Below, piece by piece: positions 17,140 to 25,050 of a stretch of DNA of 44,885 nt. Numbering within the stretch: position 1 is the first letter of the stretch; each line of letters opens with the position of its first letter. The notes below the pieces were generated by a model. The model made no database searches. It was not told where the DNA came from and worked only from the letters and a program-made list of their open reading frames with translations. The position numbers were made by a program, and so were the translations under genes. This DNA comes from Lachnospiraceae bacterium UBA7050 (GTDB lineage Bacteria > Bacillota > Clostridia > Lachnospirales > Lachnospiraceae). The DNA lies in assembly GCA_002493905.1 (NCBI GenBank), contig DLAJ01000009.1, positions 65,895 to 110,779 of the forward strand, in the 5' to 3' direction.

Positions 17140-19461
17140 ATGAAGCTGTTTGAAGGCGGCGCATATCTGGTAAACGGGACGACGCTCATTCCCGACCGTG
17201 TGGATGCACTTGATGTGGTAAAAAATATGGTTGGTGCGGGTACTGCGGATGGGGAAGCGCTGACAAAGGAGAAAGCGAAAGAGGCAACGGTCGCATACGG
17301 GATTCTGAAGTCGCATAATACATCCGGCAATATGGATAAACTTAAAATTAAGTTTGACAAACTGACATCCCATGACATCACGTTTGTCGGCATTATCCAG
17401 ACGGCGCGCGCATCGGGGCTTACGAAGTTTCCGGTGCCCTATGTGCTGACGAACTGCCACAATTCTCTGTGTGCGGTAGGAGGTACGATCAATGAGGACG
17501 ACCATATGTATGGTTTATCCTGCGCAAAACGCTACGGCGGTATTTATGTTCCGCCTCATCAGGCGGTCATTCACCAGTTTGCGCGGGAGATGCTTGCAGG
17601 CTGTGGGAAGATGATTTTGGGTTCGGATTCCCATACCCGTTACGGCGCACTTGGCACCATGGCGGTCGGAGAGGGCGGTCCCGAACTGGTAAAACAGCTT
17701 CTGGGGCAGACATACGATATTAATATGCCCGGTGTGGTCGGCGTCTATCTGACAGGGGAAGTAGCGCGCGGCGTCGGACCGCAGGACGTGGCGCTTGCCA
17801 TCATTGGTGAGGTATTCGGAAACGGTTATGTCAAAAATAAAGTGATGGAATTTGTTGGTCCCGGAGTTTCTTCACTGTCGCCGGATTTCCGGATCGGCAT
17901 AGATGTGATGACGACGGAGACAACCTGTCTTTCTTCGATTTGGAGAACCGACGATCAGATAAAGGAGTATCTTGAAATCCACGGACGCGCGGACGACTAT
18001 GCCGAGCTGAATCCGGGACAGGCGGCGTACTATGACGGTATGATAGAGATTGATTTAAGTGAAATCAAGCCGATGATCGCGATGCCGTTCCATCCGAGCA
18101 ATACTTATACCATTGAGGAGTTAAACGCGAATCTGACCGATATTTTAGAGGATGTGGAGCGACGCGCGGCGGTCAGTCTTGATAATGCCGTTGATTTTAC
18201 ATTGAAAAATAAAGTGAAAAACGGTAAGTTTTATGTTGATCAGGGAATTATTGCCGGCTGTGCAGGTGGCGGTTTTGAAAATATCTGTGCGGCGGCGGAT
18301 ATTATGAAGGGCAGCAATATTGGAAGCGATGCTTTTACGTTAAGCGTTTATCCCGCTTCCATGCCGGTCTACATGGAATTGATCAAAAATGGCTGTGCGG
18401 CCGCACTGATGGAGACCGGGGCTGTGCTTAAGACGGCATTCTGCGGTCCCTGCTTCGGCGCGGGCGATACGCCCGCAAACAATGCGTTCAGCATCCGGCA
18501 TTCGACCAGAAATTTCCCGAACAGGGAGGGAAGCAAGCTTCAGAACGGTCAGATTGCTTCCGTTGCGCTCATGGATGCGCGTTCGATTGCGGCGACGGCT
18601 GCGAACAAGGGCGTGCTGACGGCAGCGACCGATGTGCCTGCTGAAATCGGGAAGTACCGGTATCATTTTGATGCGGATATCTATGCGAACCGTGTATTTG
18701 ATTCCCACGGCGTGGCGGATGAGAGCGTGGAGGTTGTATTCGGACCCAATATTAAAGACTGGCCAAAGATGGTTCCGCTGACCGAACATCTGGTTCTGCG
18801 TGTCGTATCCGAAATTCACGACCCGGTCACAACGACGGACGAGCTGATTCCTTCCGGGGAAACTTCGTCGTACCGTTCCAATCCGCTTGGTTTAGCGGAG
18901 TTTACTTTGTCGCGCAAGGACCCGGAGTACGTGGGACGCGCAAAAGAAATACAGAAAGCGGAAAAAGCGCGCGAGGCGCTGCTTGAAGGAGAAGAAGGCG
19001 TAAAGCCGTGCCAGACGGTTCCGGGACTTCATGATGTGATGGGAAAGATTAAGGAGCGTTTTCCGGGAGTCAACCACACCAATTTCGGAATCGGCTCTAC
19101 TATTTTTGCGGTCAAGCCGGGAGACGGTTCCGCAAGAGAACAGGCGGCAAGCTGCCAGAAGGTCTTAGGCGGCTGGGCAAATATCGCAAATGAATATGCG
19201 ACCAAGCGCTATCGTAGCAATCTGATCAACTGGGGTATGCTGCCGTTCCTCATAAAAGAGGGTGCACTTCCGTTTGCCAATCTCGATTATCTTTTTATTC
19301 CCGATATCCGCAAAGCGGTGGAGGAAAAGAAAGAAGAGATCACGGCATATACCGTAAAAGACGATGGTCTGCATGAGTTTACCTTAACGCTTGGAGAGTT
19401 GACGGATGAAGAGCGTGAGATCATCTTAAAAGGCTGTCTGATCAATTATAACCGCCTATAA
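17140..19461 (+). CDS. Aconitase-family hydratase (YbhJ-like)
   Basis: A 773-residue member of the aconitase superfamily, which hydrates or dehydrates carboxylic acids using a [4Fe-4S] cluster. Candidate cluster ligands are Cys374 (IAGCAGGG), Cys435 and Cys438 (FCGPCFG), the same one-plus-CxxC pattern as aconitase. DSHTRYGALGTMAVGEGG and SRN-type FSIRHSTRNFPNREGS motifs are present. The overall sequence resembles the YbhJ-like hydratase branch rather than citrate-cycle AcnA, so the substrate is uncertain. The ATG at 17140 has GGAGG eight bases upstream; the longer frame from 16978 would cross the promoter. It is transcribed alone, with repeats in front and hairpin elements behind. Confidence 0.85.
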   Translation: MKLFEGGAYLVNGTTLIPDRVDALDVVKNMVGAGTADGEALTKEKAKEATVAYGILKSHNTSGNMDKLKIKFDKLTSHDITFVGIIQTARASGLTKFPVPYVLTNCHNSLCAVGGTINEDDHMYGLSCAKRYGGIYVPPHQAVIHQFAREMLAGCGKMILGSDSHTRYGALGTMAVGEGGPELVKQLLGQTYDINMPGVVGVYLTGEVARGVGPQDVALAIIGEVFGNGYVKNKVMEFVGPGVSSLSPDFRIGIDVMTTETTCLSSIWRTDDQIKEYLEIHGRADDYAELNPGQAAYYDGMIEIDLSEIKPMIAMPFHPSNTYTIEELNANLTDILEDVERRAAVSLDNAVDFTLKNKVKNGKFYVDQGIIAGCAGGGFENICAAADIMKGSNIGSDAFTLSVYPASMPVYMELIKNGCAAALMETGAVLKTAFCGPCFGAGDTPANNAFSIRHSTRNFPNREGSKLQNGQIASVALMDARSIAATAANKGVLTAATDVPAEIGKYRYHFDADIYANRVFDSHGVADESVEVVFGPNIKDWPKMVPLTEHLVLRVVSEIHDPVTTTDELIPSGETSSYRSNPLGLAEFTLSRKDPEYVGRAKEIQKAEKAREALLEGEEGVKPCQTVPGLHDVMGKIKERFPGVNHTNFGIGSTIFAVKPGDGSAREQAASCQKVLGGWANIANEYATKRYRSNLINWGMLPFLIKEGALPFANLDYLFIPDIRKAVEEKKEEITAYTVKDDGLHEFTLTLGELTDEEREIILKGCLINYNRL

Positions 19462-19462
19462 A

Positions 19463-19512
19463 AAAGACTTTCGCGTAAGCGAAAGTCTTTCGAAGAACGC
19501 GAAGCGTTCTTC
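19463..19512 (+). repeat. Hairpin repeat element, copy 2 (complete)
   Basis: Two adjacent hairpins begin directly after the stop codon: AAAGACTTTCGC-GTAA-GCGAAAGTCTTT (19463-19490) and GAAGAACGC-GAA-GCGTTCTTC (19492-19512). Neither is followed by a T run. The same two-hairpin design occurs at 44787 and, shortened, at 14534. Confidence 0.8.
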
Positions 19513-19530
19513 CGGGGTGAGAAAAAAGCG

Positions 19531-19566
19531 AAATACCATCCTGCCGGACGGCGGGATGGTATTTTT
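19531..19566 (+). terminator. Intrinsic terminator after the aconitase-family gene
   Basis: AAATACCATCC pairs with GGATGGTATTT around an inner GCCG-GAC-GGC segment, followed by T. A conventional terminator, distinct from the preceding hairpin element. Confidence 0.85.
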
Positions 19567-19711
19567 GTGCTGTCTTTATCTTTTTTTGCGAAATGGGGAC
19601 GATATATAAAGTGTACCGCATTTTATGAAATTTTCAGAATCGCGGACTGAAAATTTTACTGCGTTCGATGTTAATTCCTTTACATCAAAGAATAAGTTAG
19701 GAGGCAGGTAT

Positions 19712-20869
19712 TTGCGAATTGATTCCAGCAAAATAGGAATGGAGTCCGCCAGAAGGTATTCTTCTGTCAAAGGGGCGGGAGCATCCGCCACGGCACAGGG
19801 AGGTGTCTTAGTAAAAAACGGTTCTTTTGGGAATTTTGTAAACAGCTGGTCATCCGGTTCCAGTATGACAAGGAGCAGTTACGGCAGTATGACGCAGCTG
19901 CGGAACAGAAAAGATAGCATGACGCAGCTGCGTTACACCCGCTCGGAGGTGTATTCCGCGCAGTCGCTTAAGAGTGAGCGCCAGGCGCAGACATATGAGG
20001 ATATCCGGGTATCTTCTATTATGCATCTGCTCAATCTTTTTTTTAGAAAAAAAGGGGGAACTGCAAGGGATGGTTCCGTTTATGGCGCACAGTCTTACCG
20101 CACGCAGGGCAGCGGACAGCAGGATATGGAATATCAGGAAATGATGAACATGCAGACGTTTCAGGATAGAATTCAGTATGCGCCTGCAAAGTCGAAGCCG
20201 GTTATGAATATGCTCATGGGGGCAGCAGGCTCATATGAGAGCGAGCAGACTGCCTTCTCTACGCAGGGAACCGTTGTGACAAAGGATGGGAGAGAAATTA
20301 AGTTTGGCATTGAAATGAAAATGTCAAGAAGCTTTGCCGAATATTATGAGGCAAAGGCACCGTCAAAGCCGAAGGAACTCTGTGATCCGCTTGTCATCAA
20401 TCTGGATACGGATATTGCGGAACTGTCTGATCAGAAATTCCTGTTTGACATAGACGGCGACGGCATTCTGGACGAAGTTTCCAAGCTTTCTTCGGGAAGC
20501 GGATTTCTGGCGCTTGATAAGAACGGGGACGGAAAGATCAATGACGGAAGCGAATTGTTCGGCACGAAATCGGGCAATGGATTTGCCGACCTGGCAGCAT
20601 ATGACGAGGATGGCAACGGCTGGATTGATGAGGATGATGAAATTTTTGACAAGCTTTTAGTCTGGGCGAAGGATGAGCATGGGAATGATAAGCTGTATCA
20701 TCTGAAGGACAAAGGTGTCGGAGCTATCTGCCTTGCTTCCGCGGCAACGGATTTTGCATTGAATAATATGCAGACGAATGAGACGAACGGTGTTATCCGG
20801 CGCACGGGAATGTTCCTTTTTGAAAGAGGGGACGTCGGTACTGTCCAGCATATTGATCTGGCAAAATAG
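19712..20869 (+). CDS. EF-hand-like calcium-binding protein, unknown role
   Basis: A 385-residue protein without signal peptide or membrane segment. The start is TTG at 19712, seven bases after a perfect AGGAGG (19699-19704); the ATG at 19625 has no binding site. Residues 1-25 (RIDSSKIGMESARRYSSV) and the following Ser/Gly/Gln-rich part are low complexity. The C-terminal part has three DxDxDG-type loops: DIDGDGILDE (from 246), DKNGDGKINDGSE (from 269) and DEDGNGWIDEDDE (from 298), as in dockerin or EF-hand calcium sites. Such proteins are found in Lachnospiraceae but I know no function. It precedes spoIID, with no shared transcription evident. Confidence 0.7.
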   Translation: MRIDSSKIGMESARRYSSVKGAGASATAQGGVLVKNGSFGNFVNSWSSGSSMTRSSYGSMTQLRNRKDSMTQLRYTRSEVYSAQSLKSERQAQTYEDIRVSSIMHLLNLFFRKKGGTARDGSVYGAQSYRTQGSGQQDMEYQEMMNMQTFQDRIQYAPAKSKPVMNMLMGAAGSYESEQTAFSTQGTVVTKDGREIKFGIEMKMSRSFAEYYEAKAPSKPKELCDPLVINLDTDIAELSDQKFLFDIDGDGILDEVSKLSSGSGFLALDKNGDGKINDGSELFGTKSGNGFADLAAYDEDGNGWIDEDDEIFDKLLVWAKDEHGNDKLYHLKDKGVGAICLASAATDFALNNMQTNETNGVIRRTGMFLFERGDVGTVQHIDLAK

Positions 20870-20923
20870 AAATCAGCCGGACTGGAAATAATTCGTATAA
20901 CGTTATTTCTGAATGTTCCCAAG

Positions 20924-20953
20924 GTATGTCCGAATGAATTTCCGCATACAATA
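20924..20953 (+). promoter_or_regulatory. Possible sigma-E promoter of spoIID
   Basis: CATACAAT (20945-20952) equals the Bacillus sigma-E -10 consensus; a GGTATGT at 20923-20929 could serve as -35 with about 15 bp spacing. The inferred start (about 20958-20960) leaves only a ten-base leader that barely includes the GGGGGTG binding site, which lowers confidence. Confidence 0.4.
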
Positions 20954-20969
20954 ATGCGGGGGTGCGGAC

Positions 20970-21947
20970 ATGAACAGAATTCGAAAAAAAAGAACCACAT
21001 GGAGAACCCGCGCGGGAATCTGCCTTGTGGTTTTTTTTGTTTTGATGCTGATACCGTTCGTGGTGGTTCTTACTGTTGTCCGTCCGGAGCAGGGGACAGC
21101 GGAACGCGTGTCATATGAGAAACAGGATACGGATGCGGCTTACTATGTTGTGTGCGAGCAGGATGCAGGCAGTATCAGCGTACCTCTGGAGACGGCACTT
21201 GTCAGCGTACTCGGCGGTATTATGGACGCGGACGCTCCTGAAGAGGCGCTCTATGCGATGGCAATTTTACTGCGGACACAGGCAGTTTATGACATTGAGC
21301 AGACGGGGAGCTGCATAATAGAGGGATATGCCAGCGATGCGGAGCTTCGGGAACGATGGGGGGAAAATTATGAGTCCTATCATGCCGTTTTTGCCGGGGC
21401 GGTGTCGGAAACGACGGGGATTATTATGACCTATGAGGGAAAGCCGATTGAGACGGCTTATCATGCGGTCAGCGCAGGGCGTACGCGCAGCCCGGCGCTT
21501 TTGGGAAGCGGGCACGCGTATCACTGGAAAGAGGCGGAATGCGGGCAGGACCTCATGGCGCGGGATTACCGCACAGTGATCGATTGTCCCGCCGAAAAGC
21601 TGGACGCCTGTCTAAGAGAACTGACGGGGAGCCTGTCGATCACAGGTGCGCACATTGTGATAGAAGAAAGGGATGAAGCTGGGTATGTATTGTCGCTGTC
21701 CATAAGCGGCGGGGAATTTGATGCATTTCGGATCGGCGGAGAGCGTTTCAGGGCGCTGCTCGGTCTGCCGTCATCGCATTTTACAATGGAAAGCGCGGAG
21801 GACGGCGTGCGTTTTATCTGCTTTGGGAACGGGCATGGATACGGTTTAAGTATTTATCAGGCGTGTGCGCTTGCGGAAGAAGGTAAAAACTGTATGGAAA
21901 TCTTAAAATATTTTTTTGATGAAATAGTATTTATGAGAATTGCATAA
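20970..21947 (+). CDS. spoIID: Stage II sporulation protein D (SpoIID/LytB family)
   Basis: Membrane-anchored peptidoglycan lytic transglycosylase that acts in engulfment during sporulation. At 325 residues: basic N-terminus, one membrane segment (16-37), then the SpoIID domain. Family landmarks are the helix EEALYAMAILLRTQAVYDI (91-109) containing the expected catalytic glutamate region, YHAVSAGRTRSP (about 164-175) and the C-terminal GNGHGYGLSIYQA. The ATG at 20970 has GGGGGTG about six bases upstream. It is followed immediately by the spoIIQ-like gene, a conserved order in Clostridia; SpoIID works with SpoIIP and SpoIIM in known systems, neither of which is in this window. Confidence 0.92.
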   Translation: MNRIRKKRTTWRTRAGICLVVFFVLMLIPFVVVLTVVRPEQGTAERVSYEKQDTDAAYYVVCEQDAGSISVPLETALVSVLGGIMDADAPEEALYAMAILLRTQAVYDIEQTGSCIIEGYASDAELRERWGENYESYHAVFAGAVSETTGIIMTYEGKPIETAYHAVSAGRTRSPALLGSGHAYHWKEAECGQDLMARDYRTVIDCPAEKLDACLRELTGSLSITGAHIVIEERDEAGYVLSLSISGGEFDAFRIGGERFRALLGLPSSHFTMESAEDGVRFICFGNGHGYGLSIYQACALAEEGKNCMEILKYFFDEIVFMRIA

Positions 21948-21970
21948 AAGAGCGATTACGGGAAAAACTA
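21942..21970 (+). promoter_or_regulatory. Sigma-F (forespore) promoter of the spoIIQ-like gene
   Basis: GCATA (21942-21946), 14-bp spacer, GGAAAAACTA (21961-21970), which fits the sigma-F consensus GYATA / GGnnAnAnTR. The -35 overlaps the last codons of spoIID. Forespore expression of SpoIIQ is the known pattern. Confidence 0.65.
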
Positions 21971-22016
21971 ACCCCATGAACAGTGAAAAAGAAAGAAACT
22001 GACAGGGGGTTATAAC

Positions 22017-23021
22017 ATGGGAAACAGATTCGATCTTGATAATGGCGATAAAAAATCTATCCGCGGGCGGCACATCGGAAAAAAGAAAATGAATAAGGAG
22101 AAGATTGTGATGCTCGGCGCATCGGTTGCGGTGCTCGGTGCGCTGACTTTTACGGGTGTGTATCTGGGAACGCGCGGCAAGGAAGACAGCGGTGAGCAGA
22201 GAATTGATTTTACGGAACTGGAGGATGCCGCAAGACAGCAGGAAAGACAGGAGCAGGCTCAGCAGAATAACGCGTTTAACAATGGATTTGTTGAGCATGA
22301 CGATATGGATGTCGATCCTGATCTGTATGCGCAGTATAAGGAAGCAAATTCAGAGGACATCTTAAACCCCGGACTTGAGAGCGCGCAGAATGATGCGGAA
22401 GAGGGCGGAGATGACGGGAATGATCAGGAAGCAGAAAACGGTACGCAGGCGGAAGCATTGCCGGATGACGGAGCAGCGGATTCCTCAGATTCCATGAGTT
22501 ATTTAAGCGATGAAGAACAGCAGCAGGCGGACAGGGAGACCTCTGCGGGTATGGACAGCGAGGCGGTATTGCAGAGCAAGATTGATACGGCTGCAGAAAC
22601 GCTGCAGTTTGACGCGGGACAGACGCTTGCATGGCCGGTTGTCGGCAATGTGCTGATTAATTACAGTATGGATGGTTATGTGTATTTTACGACACTCGGA
22701 CAGTATCGTTACAGCCCGGCGATTGTAATCTCCGCTGCGCCGGGAGAGCATATCACATCGGCGGCCGACGGGATTGTCAGCAATATTTTTTATGACGAGG
22801 AGATTGGAAACGCGGTCACCGTCATATTGGGAAACGGTTATGAACTGACGTACGGACAGCTTGAAAATATTGCGGTAAAACGCGGGGATTATGTCTCCAC
22901 CGGAGATCTGATCGGCGTGGTAGCACAGCCGACAAAATATTATTCGCTGGAGGGAAGCAACGTTTATTTTGCGATGACGAAGGACGGAGAGCCGGTTAAT
23001 CCGCTGACGCAGCTTCAATAA
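22017..23021 (+). CDS. spoIIQ: SpoIIQ-like protein, degenerate M23/LytM domain
   Basis: A 334-residue forespore membrane protein. It has a basic N-terminus, one membrane segment (about 30-48), a long acidic, Gln-rich linker (about 55-195) and a C-terminal LytM (peptidase M23) domain (about 200-334). In the domain, the usual zinc-binding H..D and HxH are absent: the HTGID position reads SPAIVI and HLHFEI reads NVYFAM, while the fold motifs (AADGIVS, GNAVTVILGNGYELTYGQLENIAVKRGDYVSTGDLIG) remain. In Bacillus, SpoIIQ is likewise inactive and binds SpoIIIAH across the intermembrane space. AGGGGGTT precedes the ATG. Identity rests on gene order, topology and promoter. Confidence 0.85.
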   Translation: MGNRFDLDNGDKKSIRGRHIGKKKMNKEKIVMLGASVAVLGALTFTGVYLGTRGKEDSGEQRIDFTELEDAARQQERQEQAQQNNAFNNGFVEHDDMDVDPDLYAQYKEANSEDILNPGLESAQNDAEEGGDDGNDQEAENGTQAEALPDDGAADSSDSMSYLSDEEQQQADRETSAGMDSEAVLQSKIDTAAETLQFDAGQTLAWPVVGNVLINYSMDGYVYFTTLGQYRYSPAIVISAAPGEHITSAADGIVSNIFYDEEIGNAVTVILGNGYELTYGQLENIAVKRGDYVSTGDLIGVVAQPTKYYSLEGSNVYFAMTKDGEPVNPLTQLQ

Positions 23022-23332
23022 AAGAGGTGCGGGGACATGGTGCAAAAACGGGTTTGGTGAATAAGATAAAGAAGAACCGAAAACCCGTGATCGATCCTCT
23101 TACGCCGTATCACCTGCCGCGGGCGGATGCGCCCGCGCGAACGACAGTCCGGTCAGAGCTGTTGTTTTCGTTAAAATACCTGTTTTATCGATTGCTTCAC
23201 CATAGAAAAACGTACATCGAAAACTGTTTCATGAGCCGGATCCTTCGATGTACGTTTACATACAACAGGACCATTCTATGAATGGTCCCGTTCTAACAAC
23301 AGTCCCATTCCATGAATGGTCCCGTTCTATAC
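23022..23332. other. Intergenic region with inverted and direct repeats
   Basis: An 84-codon GTG-initiated frame (23027-23281) is present but has no family match and overlaps strong inverted repeats, so I do not call it a gene. A 14-bp perfect inverted repeat AAACGTACATCGAA (23208-23221) / TTCGATGTACGTTT (23244-23257) encloses 22 bases. It is followed by the palindrome GGACCATTC-TAT-GAATGGTCC (23268-23288) and a 34-bp-period direct repeat in which GAATGGTCCCGTTCTA occurs at 23280 and 23314. These hairpins may end spoIIQ transcription; no clear T run follows. Confidence 0.6.
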
Positions 23333-23361
23333 TTTACCAAAAAGGCGGAAGGTAGTATAAT
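23333..23361 (+). promoter_or_regulatory. Promoter of the GH9-like lipoprotein gene
   Basis: TTTACC (23333-23338), 17-bp spacer, perfect TATAAT (23356-23361). Confidence 0.55.
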
Positions 23362-23488
23362 GTCAAAGGAAACGGTGATTTTATCAGAGCTTTCTTATGA
23401 ACAGGGTATGGAGCCGCAGACCGGGCATCAGGGAGGAAGCTGACGGCGGACGTATGCTCAGGCTGTGATGGGAACGGAGGCTGACCTA

Positions 23489-24919
23489 TTGGAAAGTATG
23501 GAATACAGGGAGAAAGTCCGGACACGGACCGGGCGCTGGAAAAGAGGGCTGTGCGCGTTGCTTAGTGCCGCCATTTTGTCCGGCTGCGCAGGGCAGCAGG
23601 TTCAGACTCAGGAGCCGGACAGCGTCAGCGGGGAGACTACACAGACAGGCTACGTCGGTATGGCGGGTGACCGGGCGCAGATACGGTATCAGGTATCGCG
23701 CATGAGACCGTCGGTGCTGACAGATCAGATCGGATATGAAACCGCCAGTACCAAGACGGCTTTTTTTGTGGGAGGACAGAGCGGAGACGCTTATGAAGTG
23801 ATCAACGCGGAAACAGGAGAGACTGTATACAGCGGGAAAATGGAGTATGCAGGCAGGGATGAGAACCTTCAATGCACGGTGTGCCGCGGGACATTCACAG
23901 AAATGGTGGAAGCGGGCAGTTATTATATCCGCGCCGGAGAACTGGGGGAATCTTATTCGTTTGTAATCGGGGACGTGCTCTATGGAGAATTGTTCCGGCA
24001 GCTTGGAGCTTCATATGAGCAGCTGTGGGGCGGCGGTCCGTATTCAGAAGAGGAACTCATGTCGGATGCGCGAACGATTTCCAATCTGTTGATCGCATAT
24101 GAATATTACACAGGGATTTTCGGTGACGATACGGGCTGTCAGTACAGTGGAAACACGATACCAGATCTAATAGAACTGATCGCAGTGCGGGTGCAGCAGA
24201 TTCTGACATTGGATATGGAAAGACTTTCAGCCGGAGAGCTTAGCGCATATGCGGGTATTCTGGCAAAATTTTCTTTAGATTACCGGGCGGTGGATGCGGA
24301 AGTGTCTGCACAATGCCTGCGCGCCGCGCAGAACGCATATGACGCAATGAATGAGAAATTTAAGAATGCAGGCCTGATAAAAACAAAACAGGAAGAGAGC
24401 CTGTCATTTTATGCGGCGGCGGAGCTGTTTCGCGCAACCGGCTATACACAGTATCATACTGCCGTAAAAGAGTATTTGGGACGGACTGCGCAGGATATAC
24501 CGGACAGCCATGAGGATAGTATGGACTTTTATGGAAAGATTGCCTATCTGTCAGCGAAATACCGCGTTGACACAGCCCTGTGCAGTGAGGTGATCAGCGC
24601 CGTCATGGGAGAAGTTGAGAAGCTTGCTGCCGACTATAATGGCGAAGTATATCTGACGTCGTCCGAACATCCCGGTGAATTATGCGGGGACATGGTAAAA
24701 TTTGCTGTCGTCAATTATGTTATTACCAACCATGAATATGTAACGGTGCAGGAGAATCAGCTGCATTATCTGTTAGGCCGCAATCCGCGGGGAGAGAGTT
24801 ATCTGCCGTTCGGTGCATTCCAGGCGGAGAAATTGATTACGGATGACCCGGAACAGGTGTCGGCGCTGATCCTGTTGATGTGCGAGATTGTGCAGACGGA
24901 AACGGAGGAAAACGGTTGA
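23489..24919 (+). CDS. GH9-like lipoprotein without visible catalytic motif
   Basis: A 476-residue lipoprotein: basic N-terminus, hydrophobic core and lipobox LSGC (Cys33). About residues 70-165 match the Ig-like N-terminal domain of family 9 glycoside hydrolases (VLTDQIGYET..KTAFFVGG..YYIRAGELGESYSFVIGD). The rest follows the GH9 helical barrel, with GNTIPDLIELI and the C-terminal YLLGRNPRGESYLPFG. The DAGD motif that carries the catalytic aspartates before the IPDL helix is replaced by a shortened MSDARTIS stretch, so hydrolysis is doubtful; carbohydrate binding is possible. TTG at 23489 is chosen for GGAGG eight bases upstream; GTG 23465 and ATG 23468 or 23498 are alternatives. It precedes ddl and murF. 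Confidence 0.7.
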   Translation: MESMEYREKVRTRTGRWKRGLCALLSAAILSGCAGQQVQTQEPDSVSGETTQTGYVGMAGDRAQIRYQVSRMRPSVLTDQIGYETASTKTAFFVGGQSGDAYEVINAETGETVYSGKMEYAGRDENLQCTVCRGTFTEMVEAGSYYIRAGELGESYSFVIGDVLYGELFRQLGASYEQLWGGGPYSEEELMSDARTISNLLIAYEYYTGIFGDDTGCQYSGNTIPDLIELIAVRVQQILTLDMERLSAGELSAYAGILAKFSLDYRAVDAEVSAQCLRAAQNAYDAMNEKFKNAGLIKTKQEESLSFYAAAELFRATGYTQYHTAVKEYLGRTAQDIPDSHEDSMDFYGKIAYLSAKYRVDTALCSEVISAVMGEVEKLAADYNGEVYLTSSEHPGELCGDMVKFAVVNYVITNHEYVTVQENQLHYLLGRNPRGESYLPFGAFQAEKLITDDPEQVSALILLMCEIVQTETEENG

Positions 24920-25037
24920 ATAAATTCTCTGATGAGCAATTGATTCAACCAAGAATTTGTGCCGAAGCGTCACAAATTCTAATGATCGCAGAGCAGAATT
25001 TGAGATTCTGCCCGCGTCCTCAGCGTAAACGCTTCGG
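24914..25037 (+). promoter_or_regulatory. Structured leader of ddl with candidate pseudoknot
   Basis: Three consecutive hairpins: GGTTGAAT/ATTCAACC (24914-24950), AGAATTTGTG/CACAAATTCT (24952-24980) and GCAGAAT/ATTCTGC (24993-25011). The nine-base loop of the second, CCGAAGCGT (24962-24970), is perfectly complementary to ACGCTTCGG (25029-25037), which ends three bases before the GGAGG of ddl. A small AGCGT-AA-ACGCT hairpin (25022-25033) competes with that pairing. The arrangement suggests a cis-acting RNA; it matches no riboswitch class I know. Confidence 0.6.
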
Positions 25038-25050
25038 AATGGAGGAAAAA

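Noticed and set aside
23027..23281. 84-codon GTG-initiated frame after spoIIQ
   Set aside because: No family match, overlap with a 14-bp inverted repeat, and irregular composition; described as intergenic.
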